DNA from: Bimuria novae-zelandiae CBS 107.79
Lineage: Eukaryota > Ascomycota > Dothideomycetes > Pleosporales > Didymosphaeriaceae
Assembly (NCBI GenBank): GCA_010015655.1
Contig: ML976668.1
Location: 732,242 to 754,433 of the forward strand
Reading direction: 5' to 3'
Length of the DNA: 22,192 bases
The position numbers were made by a program, and so were the translations under genes. Below are positions 1 to 8,107 of this stretch, piece by piece. The notes beneath the pieces were generated by a model that was not told where the DNA came from, ran no database searches, and saw only the letters and a list, made by a program, of their open reading frames with translations. Numbering within the stretch: position 1 is the first letter of the stretch; the number at the start of each line of letters is the position of its first letter.

Positions 1-109
1 AGAGTGTAGATCGATTAACACCATATCTGGTAGCAATTTCTGTATATGAAAAATCTTCTCCTGGTTCTCGCGATTCGATCTCATCTATCGCAGCTTGAAT
101 TGGATCCAT
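1..109 (-). CDS. pogo-like transposase, N-terminal 36 residues (partial)
   Basis: The frame starts at an ATG (109-107) and stays open to the window edge, so only the first 36 residues are visible. It begins MDPIQAAIDEIESREPG and continues through FSYTEIATRYGVNRSTL. This is the Psq-type helix-turn-helix at the N-terminus of fungal pogo/Fot-type transposases, which binds the element's inverted repeats. The downstream CENP-B-type helix-turn-helix and DDE catalytic domain would lie beyond the left edge. There is no stop or frameshift in the visible part, so this copy could be recent, but its activity cannot be judged from 36 codons. Confidence 0.75.
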   Translation of the reverse strand, partial: MDPIQAAIDEIESREPGEDFSYTEIATRYGVNRSTL

Positions 110-206
110 ATTGGTGGAGTTATCGCGTGTTGAAAGTAGGGAGTTTTGACGCGTCGGATGTTCGGCGTGCATTGGCTGAATCCGTGCATTGGGTGCACGG
201 ACACGT
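1..206 (-). mobile_element. 5' end of a pogo-like (Tc1/mariner superfamily) DNA transposon, truncated by the window edge
   Basis: The minus strand opens a transposase at 109. About 97 bp lie between that start codon and a probable element end at 206, where the minus strand reads TA then ACGTGTCCG; the TA at 207-208 fits the TA target of this superfamily. The terminal part carries an 8-bp-stem hairpin (181-188 with 194-201, TCCGTGCA/TGCACGGA). It also has two CGTGCATTGG copies 17 bp apart (166-175 and 183-192), as expected for terminal or subterminal transposase sites. The other end lies outside the window, so the terminal inverted repeat could not be checked. Confidence 0.6.
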
Positions 207-542
207 TAATATATAGACCCTGCTTTGTCGCGGCGTTGGATTACCAGTGTGCAGCTAAAAGTACAACTGTAATCTATCTGGATTCTGTATTTCCCTTGAG
301 GATTCTTGAGTTTCTAAATTACTTGAGGAAAATTCCACCATCGGTACTGGCTCGGTTCTGACGTAAAGAGACACCCACAAAACGACATCTGGTAAACTGC
401 GGGGTATCTGCAACAACAGCATTCCAACCTAGTCCAACCATCACCAAGCCTGCAGTTGTGGTCCAAGCTACCCTTCATTGATACATCCCGGTCTTTAGAA
501 TCCCTGGAAATATCACCAAGCATTGGAATCTCTCCGTCCATC
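207..542. other. intergenic: transposon flank and promoter/5' leader of the NmrA-like gene
   Basis: I see no gene here. The first bases after the putative transposon end are AT-rich (TTAATATATAG). The rest is presumably the promoter and leader of the reductase. The reductase frame is open upstream of 543, but the first ATG in it is at 543. Confidence 0.4.
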
Positions 543-1451
543 ATGTCAATCAAGAATGTGGGCCTCGTTGGCGGAACCGGCACAATGGGTGAACCTATCC
601 TAGAAGCCCTCAAGAACTCCTCCTTCAACCTCAGCGTCCTAAACCGCGCCTCCTCCAAGTCAAAATACCCAGACACCCACGTCATCACCGTACCCGACGA
701 CCTCAACGTCCCGGACGTCACACGCTTGCTCAAAGAAAACAACATCGACGCGCTCATTCTAGCTATCAAACCCGCCCAAGTCGCTCAAAACAAGCGCCTC
801 ATCGAAGCTGCTTTCAACGCTGGCGTCCAGCGCGTGATCCCCGCCGAATTCGGCAGTGTCGACTCCGCGGACGCGAAAACGCGGGAGGTCTACCCCATCG
901 CTGAGTGCAAGAAGGAAGTGCGCGACTACCTGATCTCGCTCCAGGACCAGGAGCGCGGAGAGGGCAAGATGAAGCTGAGCTGGACGGGTCTCGTGCCTGC
1001 GCATTTCTTCGACTGGGGTCTTGGCAACTTGCTGCTCTGCTTCGACGTCGCGGGGCGCAAGGCGTATCTCCAGGACGGCGGGGATGTCAAGTTCAGCACG
1101 TCCAACCTACCGTTCATCGCGAAAGCTGTTGTGAAAGTGCTTGAGAGACCGGAGCAGACGGCGAATCAGCTGCTGTATATCCAGAGCTTTCGGGTTAGCC
1201 AGAACGAGGTGTTGGCCGTTCTGGAGAAGGTTACGGGGGAAAAGTTTGAGATTATACATCAGAAGAGCGAGGAGAGGTTGAAGGAGCTGAGGCCAAAAAT
1301 GCTGGAGGGTGACTTTCATGCTACGGAGGAGACGGTCGGGATCTGGGGGCTCGTTGCGAGTGATTGGCAAGGCAGGGTTGCTAATGAACTGTTAGAGTTG
1401 GAAGAAGAAGATCTTGAGGAGACGATACGGGAGGTGTTGGGGAAGCACTAG
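543..1451 (+). CDS. NmrA-like / isoflavone-reductase-like NAD(P)-binding oxidoreductase
   Basis: A single uninterrupted 302-residue frame from the ATG at 543, the first ATG in the frame. The N-terminus is a Rossmann dinucleotide-binding motif: GLVGGTGTMG at residues 7-16, after a short beta strand. Further family features follow, such as ALILAIKPAQ and the VIPAEFGSVDS strand-loop that usually forms the active-site edge. The length is typical of fungal NmrA (PF05368) and isoflavone-reductase-like (CipA-type) proteins. Members are either NADPH-dependent reductases of small aromatic substrates or redox-sensing regulators; the sequence alone does not say which. The C-terminus is acidic (LEEEDLEETIREV). 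The stop TAG is embedded in a 21-bp tandem repeat. No introns are needed. Confidence 0.85.
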   Translation: MSIKNVGLVGGTGTMGEPILEALKNSSFNLSVLNRASSKSKYPDTHVITVPDDLNVPDVTRLLKENNIDALILAIKPAQVAQNKRLIEAAFNAGVQRVIPAEFGSVDSADAKTREVYPIAECKKEVRDYLISLQDQERGEGKMKLSWTGLVPAHFFDWGLGNLLLCFDVAGRKAYLQDGGDVKFSTSNLPFIAKAVVKVLERPEQTANQLLYIQSFRVSQNEVLAVLEKVTGEKFEIIHQKSEERLKELRPKMLEGDFHATEETVGIWGLVASDWQGRVANELLELEEEDLEETIREVLGKH

Positions 1452-1575
1452 GAGGTGAATTGCCCCGCGTGGAAGGTGAGTTACTCCGCGTAGGAGGTGT
1501 ACTACCCCGCGTGGAAGTTGAATTGCTCTGCGTGGACCATGAATTGCCCCGCGTAAGCGGTGAATTATCCCGCGA
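1450..1575. repeat. 21-bp minisatellite, six diverged units, overlapping the stop codon of the NmrA-like gene
   Basis: Six consecutive 21-bp units start at 1450, 1471, 1492, 1513, 1534 and 1555. The consensus is close to GGAGGTGAATTGCCCCGCGT with small substitutions and no indels. The unit is seven codons. In the frame of the upstream gene the units read as K/E-V-N-C-P-A separated by TGG or by a stop (TAG, TAG, TAA); the gene's own stop at 1449-1451 occupies this TGG/TAG position. On the minus strand the array is stop-free and gives heptads of the type GxxHLxR. Confidence 0.85.
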
Positions 1576-2831
1576 TCCTCCAGGGTTTGCCCGTCCGATA
1601 TTGTATCTTCACCAATCGGCAGGGCCTCATTAAATCGTTCCGAGGTCAATTGAAACATCTCCTATAGATTATTTATAGATTATTCCCGTACAATGTTCAG
1701 TAATAAGAACCACGCCTGATTTCCTTCCAGGAGTGTATACGCAGTAAGGGAACTCGGTTATGCGTATACGCAATGAACAAAAGCAGACTCTAGTACATTG
1801 TAGGTAGGGAAGGTTTCACGAATCGAGGTTGGTATGATTCGTGGTTGCTGTCTCGCTCAACCTGCTCGCACTCGCGGGAGCCACTCCAGGTAGCCACTCA
1901 TCAGGCTCTTTGGACCTGCCTCTCACGCCTTCAAAAAAGTCGCATATAGCGCGCTAACTATCTACTGCCAAAACCAGCCATAATACAGTCAAGTCACCCT
2001 AGGCTAACCTGAGGCTTTTTCGAGTGCGTTAGAGTCCGCATCGTGTTTCGGACCCAGAAGTGGAGACCCTGACGCATGAAATCCATCTACTCACGCTGCT
2101 CAGAGCACACTGCATATGTAGTAGTCCACCAATCACACGCTAACTCTAGTAGGGATTAGCTCTAATCGCATCTCTCTGAAAAGCATAAGACGCAGGACCA
2201 AAGGTATAAAGTATAACACAAAGCTTTTTATGTGTCTTTGCCACAACCATGTGTAATAAAACCATTGGAATGTTTAATTTGTCAAAATTAGGTCAAAATC
2301 TAGCACAATCGGGCGACCAAAAAATCTTCTGAGCGGCGCGAGTAGTGGTCCCCTAGTACAATGCAACACGATGCAATACAATTGCGTAGCATGCCATTGT
2401 CCTAGTATCATTGTACCATGACAGCTATCCCCGTGTGCTCTCGGCCACGTAGTGTTGCTGTGCCACATGATTAGTGAACCGCGAACTCTGGATAATGTGA
2501 CGGTTCAGTATAGAAGCTTGGGCCACCCGCGTACGTGCGGCCCTGTGCACGTGATCCACACATATAGCTCTATAGAGTAGCTTCTCAATCAAAACAACGA
2601 TTGCCTCAACACTCTTTCTTCGACCTTACAGATAATTACTCTCCCGTAGGCTAGTGGTTTCACGCACACCAAAACGTCACTACACCGAGCCTACTCGACA
2701 AACACCACCAAAGTATAAGAACTAACTGTAGAACACTGCTTCTAAAATATAAAGCACATCTAACTCCCTTTATAGCTCCAACATATATAGTCTCCCACAT
2801 CCCAAACGCACAAGTCCGAACCTCCTCCAAA
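1576..2831. other. 1.26-kb intergenic region with small palindromes; 3' end is the tautomerase promoter
   Basis: No convincing gene on either strand. Short symmetrical elements are present. TGCGTATACGCA (1761-1772) is a perfect 12-bp palindrome, with a partial copy TGTATACGCA at 1734-1743. An inverted repeat CACGAATC/GATTCGTG (1817-1824 and 1836-1843) has an 11-bp spacer. A CACGTG E-box in the context TGCACGTGATC sits at 2546-2556. Confidence 0.5.
2748..2754 (+). promoter_or_regulatory. TATA-like element of the tautomerase gene
   Basis: TATAAAG lies 78 bp upstream of the ATG at 2832, in a plausible core-promoter position. The CACGTG site at 2548-2553 is a possible bHLH binding site further upstream. 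Both calls are by motif and position only. Confidence 0.35.
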
Positions 2832-3491
2832 ATGCCTCTCTACATGATCTACCACCCCAAAGGGACTTTCTCGACCAACGAAGAGAAGGGCGCCCTAGCC
2901 AAGGACATCACAGCTTGTATTTTTCCCCTTTCCCACTTCCTCCTAGCTTCACCGCCAGTCCATACTCAGAACCTCGACTCCCAGTCTATAACCAAACCTA
3001 AATATGTTCTCTGAAACCGCGCAGTGTACACCGCTATTCCGCTCCCCGCCTTCTACGTGAACGTCATCTTCATGCCCCTCGAATCCGACCAAATCTGGAT
3101 CGGCGGCATCCCGCGCCCGAGCCCGCACTCCGCGGCCAACGGCCCCGGGGGCGATACCAGCATCCCCTTTATCCGCATCACCATTGAGCACATCGCTCGC
3201 GCGCTGTAAATACCCCCTCCTCCCCCATCCCCCATCCTCTATCCAAATGCGAAATCACGTGGTTCAAAGATGACCTCGGGATATGGGGAACAAAGCATTG
3301 CTAACGGGTTTAGGCGGACCAAGGAAATCCGCGACTCTTTCCTGGCGCGCCTGGACAAGGCTTTGAAGCCGCACATCGAGGATGAGGGGTTTGACTGGGA
3401 GTACAGCTTGGACGAGACGAGCCGCGATTTGTGGAAGGTGCAGGGGTTGGTGCCGCCGCAGACGGAGACAGAGGCGGAGAGGGAGTGGTGA
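2832..3491 (+). CDS. Tautomerase_3 / cis-CaaD-like tautomerase, three exons, C-terminus cut by a probable frameshift
   Basis: Model: exons 2832-2916, 3025-3205 and 3314-3491, with introns of 108 nt each; donors are GTATTT and GTAAAT, acceptors GCAG and TTTAG, and intron 2 has a GCTAAC branch site. The product is 147 residues. It starts MPLYMIYHP, so Pro2 would become the N-terminal catalytic proline of the tautomerase superfamily once Met is removed. ALYTAIPLPAFYVNVIF (28-44) and PFIRITIEHIAR (76-87, with R79 and R87) are core motifs of the fungal cis-3-chloroacrylate-dehalogenase-like family (PF14832). WEY at 117-119 also fits. The natural substrate is unknown. After EREW the frame stops at TGA (3489-3491). 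One base back, the next frame continues for 17 codons (VKENKAIPFDP...) to 3541, which matches the usual family C-terminus. A missing G is therefore likely. Confidence 0.8.
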
Positions 3492-3713
3492 AGGAGAATA
3501 AGGCGATACCTTTTGATCCTAGGAAGGGAGGACTGGCTTAGACTGTTTGTACCTACTAACCAGTGACAGCGTCTACAATGCGGCATCATATAGCCTTAGC
3601 GTCTCTACGTTTACCTATACATAGGGAAGGATGAGTGCGTTACCGACGTCGAACTATTGCGCGGGGATGCCATGTGAATGAGCAGAGAAGATAGAGGAAG
3701 TGATTATGCTATA

Positions 3714-5108
3714 TTACCACGCAAACATTTGCACCAGCCTCGACAGCCTCTTCTTCTTCTTCTTCTCCTCCTTGACTTCGTTCTTCTGTTCCACCACTAC
3801 CCCAGCAGACACACCCCCCATCTTCTCCCTAACAACCCTCTCCTGCGCCGCTTCCCAATACTCTCCTTCCATCTCCCGATCCCTCCCCACCTGCGCACAC
3901 CACTCTTCAAACTCACTCCCTACAACCCCGCCCGCATCCCTCATCCTACTCGCAACCCTCTCCTCCGCACTCTCCACATCCTGCTTCGCGCACGACGGAC
4001 ACAGCGTGCACAGCGGCAGCAACCCCGACGGCCTCGCCGTGCTGTAGAAGAGATAAAGCCGGTTATCAAACGGCGAGTACCACGCGCGGGCACACCCCTT
4101 CTTCGTACACGGCCTTGGCGAGTAGCGCCAATCCCACTCTTCCCCCCACGCCTTCTCTTTGCCCTTCGCACTCGTCGGCGCCGAGCCCAGCACCCGCTGC
4201 CGCTGCCACTGCTTCATGCGCTTGGATTCTCCGGCCCGCTCCTCGCGGATCTGCTGACAGAAGATTTCGAACTCGGCTGCGATGGCGCCGAGCGTTTTGC
4301 GCCCGCAGTGCTGCCGCATTGACTCGTAGGTTTGTTTTACGCGCTGGGTCGCGAGCTTGAGGTCTTGGTGGGCGTGCATGGGGCACAAGCCGTGCTTGCG
4401 GATGAGTTGGTAGGGTGATTGTGGGGAGTAGAATGTTGGGCCGAGTAGGCTTGCTGTGTAGTGGTTTTTGCAGTTGAGTGCGAGGCAGGGGACATAGTGC
4501 TGGAGCGGGTCGTACTGTGAAGGGGGGTCGGACGGCGAGAGTGGAGTTGGAGATTGTAGTACAGCCGGTGCAGAAGCAACTGATTGGAACGATGTTACTC
4601 GTGAAGTGCGGTGGCCGACATGCGATGAGCGTGCAGGCCAGATCCTCGGGTCGGTGGGAGAGGGTGGTAAAGGTGGTGCAGTGAAGTTTTGGCTCTGTCG
4701 GCGGGAGATGGGCGCGGACGCCGAGAAGCGTTTGTGGATTCTCATTCTGGCTGGTGGTCTTGCTGGCTGGTCTAATGATGCTCTCTGCTCTGCTTGGTAT
4801 CCTCCAGATGGCGGGGCGTCTGCCTCCAGTCGAGGCATGACGGGCAGAGGCGGAGACTCGGGAATGGAAAATCGTACGGCGAGGTTCGAAGTAGATTTGG
4901 AAGTCTTCAAAATCGACTTCACCGACTTTGTCTTCGCCTTGCCGTCCGTAACGTGGGATAATGATTTCGCTGACGAGTTGCTCGACTGGGGTGCTGTCGA
5001 GACAGGGGTGGGTGACAAAGAGTCGCTAGAGCCACGGACGGAGGACGACGCATCGTCGCTCTTTGTGGAATCGCGGGATGATATACTGCTCGGCGAAGAG
5101 TGACGCAT
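3714..5108 (-). CDS. uncharacterised fungal protein with disordered N-half and Cys/His clusters
   Basis: A single 464-residue exon. The ATG at 5108 is the first after an in-frame upstream stop. I do not recognise the family. Residues 1-200 are Ser/Pro-rich and probably disordered, and carry SILK (65-68) followed by VRF (78-80), an arrangement like protein phosphatase 1 docking motifs. The C-half has two Cys/His groups that could bind zinc: C208, C213, H216 with C242, H245, H247, and C334, C339 with C367, C370, C373. A helical, charged segment lies between them. The end is a lysine run followed by RLSRLVQMFAW, possibly an amphipathic or nuclear-targeting tail. Codon use looks normal for the window. 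Its 3' end is 222 bp from the tautomerase stop (convergent). Confidence 0.7.
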   Translation of the reverse strand: MRHSSPSSISSRDSTKSDDASSSVRGSSDSLSPTPVSTAPQSSNSSAKSLSHVTDGKAKTKSVKSILKTSKSTSNLAVRFSIPESPPLPVMPRLEADAPPSGGYQAEQRASLDQPARPPARMRIHKRFSASAPISRRQSQNFTAPPLPPSPTDPRIWPARSSHVGHRTSRVTSFQSVASAPAVLQSPTPLSPSDPPSQYDPLQHYVPCLALNCKNHYTASLLGPTFYSPQSPYQLIRKHGLCPMHAHQDLKLATQRVKQTYESMRQHCGRKTLGAIAAEFEIFCQQIREERAGESKRMKQWQRQRVLGSAPTSAKGKEKAWGEEWDWRYSPRPCTKKGCARAWYSPFDNRLYLFYSTARPSGLLPLCTLCPSCAKQDVESAEERVASRMRDAGGVVGSEFEEWCAQVGRDREMEGEYWEAAQERVVREKMGGVSAGVVVEQKNEVKEEKKKKKRLSRLVQMFAW

Positions 5109-6057
5109 GATTGCCAATGTAATTACGCCTGGTGTTTGAAACGTAGTGGGCGTGTTGGACGAGGGTTATGCTGGTTGAAACGCGCTTTCTATATCCGGAG
5201 ATAGGAGAGCCCCAACCTGGATGGAGATGTCTTTGGATAATCTACCGACGGTGATGTACACACACGAAAATGGGAGGAGAGGAGCTTCTTGCTCTTGTGA
5301 TGCGTTTTCGAGAAGGCAGCAGGGGACCCGGTCTCACGGAAGAGCTGTCGGTTGGGGGCCGGTTTGAAACGTCGAATGCAAGTAGGGCCGGTAAGACTAC
5401 CGATCCATCCGAGCTGGTCCTGCTGTGCGATGCGACTATAAAATCAAACAGAAGTCGGCTAAGAGTTGGATAATGGCTGCAGTGGGTGTTAGCCTCGTGA
5501 GAGCGAGTGATTATGCGAGGTAGCGAGGAAGCGGTAGTAGAGAACAAAAGAAAGTCGAGAATAGCACATCTGTTAAAACATCTTCAAATTAACACGAGCG
5601 TGAAGGTTGAGGCTGAGGGTATAGCCCCATCAGGCGTTCAGCTCCATCGTGGAGCAGCGCGTAGGCGACGCCACGTCAGGTGCGATTCGTCGCCCAAGTG
5701 GGGTAACTCGTATTGTGCTACGGCACTTTGGTCCAGGCTCACCGGTGTCGAATGGTGAGCACAACTGCTCATCGCGCTACACATTGCGCGATGCATTGTC
5801 GACGTTCTTCTGCGCTCGCAATAGCGTGTGGCTGCCGAATACGTTCGGTGGACCTCGGGAGGAGGCGGCTATGGCGCAATCGTAACGCCAGAAAAGGAAA
5901 ATGAAAGAAAAAGAAAAGGAGGTGGAGCCAAATGCGTAGTCTAACGGTCTATTCCATTCGCGGTGTATGCGTTGCGTTCTAGTATATCGACCTACGCCTA
6001 TGGAGAAGTTCGCTAAAAGTTACTCGCTGTACAAGTAGAATACAATCCAGAAATTCC
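5109..6057. other. 0.95-kb intergenic region between two minus-strand genes
   Basis: This holds the promoter side of the Cys/His-rich gene and the 3' side of the oxalate-CoA ligase. Short open frames exist on both strands, but none has supporting motifs. A purine-rich tract lies at about 5890-5925 on the plus strand (a pyrimidine tract on the minus strand). No tRNA fold was recognised. Confidence 0.4.
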
Positions 6058-7658
6058 TCATAGCTTAGCCTTGGGTTGCTCTTTCTTGAGCATGGCTTCT
6101 GCGACAAGACGACGTTGTATCTTTCCAGTGGTGGTCTTGGGCATAACATCGGTGAAGAAGATCTGCTGCAATTTAGTATCAGGCATGTACTCGCCTAAGG
6201 TGATTCGGCGGGACATACCTTCTTGGGAAGCTTGAACTTGGCGACGCGCTCTGCCATCCAAGATTTCAGCTCGCCAGCGTCCAGCTTCTGACCCTCCTTC
6301 ACTACTATGGCTAGACCGACGTCTTGACCATAGATCTCGTCTTCCAGAGCAAAACTGACAGCCTCGAATACGGCTGGATTTTGAGTAATGACATTGTCGA
6401 GCTCGATCGGGCTGATCTTTTCGCCGCCCTTGTTGATGAGCTCCTTGATTCGGCCTGTGATTATGACATAGCCGTCGGGGTCTTTCTTGCCCTGATCGCC
6501 AGTGCGGAAGAAGCCGTCCTTGGTGAAGGAAGATGCGTTGGCGGCCGGGTTGTTGAGGTAGCCTTTGGTCACATTCTCGCCCCGGATGCAGATCTCAGCC
6601 TCCTTGCCCTGAGCAACCTCGTTTCCAGCGTCATCTAGGATCTTGATCTCGACGCCTTGCCCCACACCCACGCTACCAGGCTGTCGCTTGCCAGGTGGCA
6701 GTGGGTTGCTCGTCATCTGATGCGCAGCCTCGGTCATGGCATATGCCTCAAGAACTGGCGCGCCGAACGTCTTTTCAAGTTCGTGGAAAGTCTTGGGCGA
6801 AAGCGGCGACGAGCAGGAGCGGATGAACCTGATCTTTGGCATGGGGCTGGGTGTTTTGTTCCTGAGCAAGATTTGGTGAATCGTTGGTACAGCCGTGTAC
6901 CAATTTGCCTGATGCTCTACAAAGTCTTTCCAGAATTCGGAAGCAGAGAACTTCGCCAGCACAACGACGGATCCACCCGACGCCAGTGGCGCGAGGAAAC
7001 CAGCTAACAGCCCGTGGACGTGGAACAACGGCATGACCAGCATAGTCCTGTCCTGGGACGAGAGCTGGTACGTCGCTTGGATGTTCTTCATGGTGCGCAA
7101 CAGGTTGCGGTGAGTCAGTGGCACCGCCTTGGGACGTCCTGTTGTTCCCGAAGTGTGGAGCACGAGCGCAGTGTCATCTGGCTGAGCCGTCTGCACGGAA
7201 GCGATCTTGCCTGCTAGTTTCCCCTCCTCCTTCACATCCAGCACAACCTCGGTTCCGTTGTAGTAGCACTCGGCGATGGCCGCATTGTACTTGCGCGCCG
7301 CGCGCACCGCAGCTGCATCCTGGGCGAAGGCGCCTCTCGGCACAAGCGCAATGGCGGAGCTCAGATCGTCGATGTAGAACTCGAATTCGGACTGTTTGTA
7401 CGCGGGATTCAACGGCGCGGCGATGGCACGTTGCCGCGAGGCGGCGATGAAAGACACGATGAATTCGTACGTGTTTGGGAGCGCAATCGACACGGCTGCC
7501 TCCGCGGAGACGCCGACTTTGGCCAGCTTCTGCTGGAAAGCCTTCACATCAGACGCGAGCTTCTGGTAGGACACAGTGACCGCCGAGTTACCAGGGACGA
7601 TGATGGCTGTGGACGTAGAGTCCTTGGAGAAGGCGTCTTCGAGCGTTGACGCAGCCAT
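6058..7658 (-). CDS. PCS60: peroxisomal oxalate--CoA ligase (Pcs60/AAE3-type acyl-CoA synthetase)
   Basis: Exons 7658-6219 and 6165-6058 (minus) are joined across a 53-nt intron (GTATGT donor, TACTAAA branch), giving 515 residues. The ATG at 7658 is the first in frame; only a GTG lies upstream. The adenylate-forming motifs are in order: P-loop HTSGTTGRPK (168-177), YAMTEAAHQMTSNPLPPG (306-323), TGD (386-388), GRIKELINKGGEKISP (402-417) and catalytic-lysine motif TTTGKIQRR with K495. The YAMTEAxHQMTSNPLPP block is characteristic of Pcs60/AAE3 enzymes, which make oxalyl-CoA from oxalate, ATP and CoA. The C-terminal AKL is a peroxisomal PTS1 signal. The acceptor is a NAGNAG tandem (CAGCAG), so isoforms with or without Q481 are possible. 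The gene is divergent from the splicing factor at 8108. Confidence 0.9.
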
Positions 7659-8107
7659 TGGAATGATCTGATTATGAAACACTCGCTTCTGTAGTCAGGC
7701 GATAAGGCAAGTCCTATGTTGGCGTCAATTGTTGGCCCACGGCAGGAACGATGGCACCCACTATTAATAGTCTATACAACGGATAGATTACGAGGAGAGT
7801 GTGTAGGAGACGAAGCACGCGAGCCAGCTCGTGTGCACTAGAGATAGCGACTGATCGATGGCCTATCGCAAATTTTTGGTGACGGTCCCCGAGGAGACGG
7901 TAGAATCTGGAACGCGTCGTCATTGCACGTGATCTATCGCGCCAAGCCTCTGGATGCTTAGTTTGTCAAGTTGGGTAGGCGCGATCGATCTACTCAACTG
8001 CAACCACAACACGCACCCAAGTTCAAAGGCGCCTGCTAAACTTTGCTGCGACCGCCACCCACACCAACATCCGCCGCGCTTGCCATTTGCGCGGGAATCT
8101 AACTAAC
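7659..8107. promoter_or_regulatory. divergent promoter region between the oxalate-CoA ligase and the SPF45-like gene
   Basis: 449 bp separate the two start codons. A CACGTG E-box at 7926-7931 sits in the context TGCACGTGATC, the same 11 bases as upstream of the tautomerase at 2546-2556. CACGTGA is a common bHLH-bound element in ascomycete promoters, so this is a reasonable shared site; which gene it serves is not evident. No TATA box is obvious. Confidence 0.4.

Noticed and set aside
1392..1658. 88-codon minus-strand frame through the minisatellite with heptad repeats
   Set aside because: It starts without ATG and is explained by the 21-bp unit being stop-free on that strand; kept only as a note under the repeat.
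5242..5547. 101-codon open frame on the minus strand
   Set aside because: No recognisable motif or gene context.
5600..5890. GC-rich stretch with short complementary pieces, considered as a tRNA or structured RNA
   Set aside because: No cloverleaf, no T-loop consensus and no anticodon stem could be fitted.
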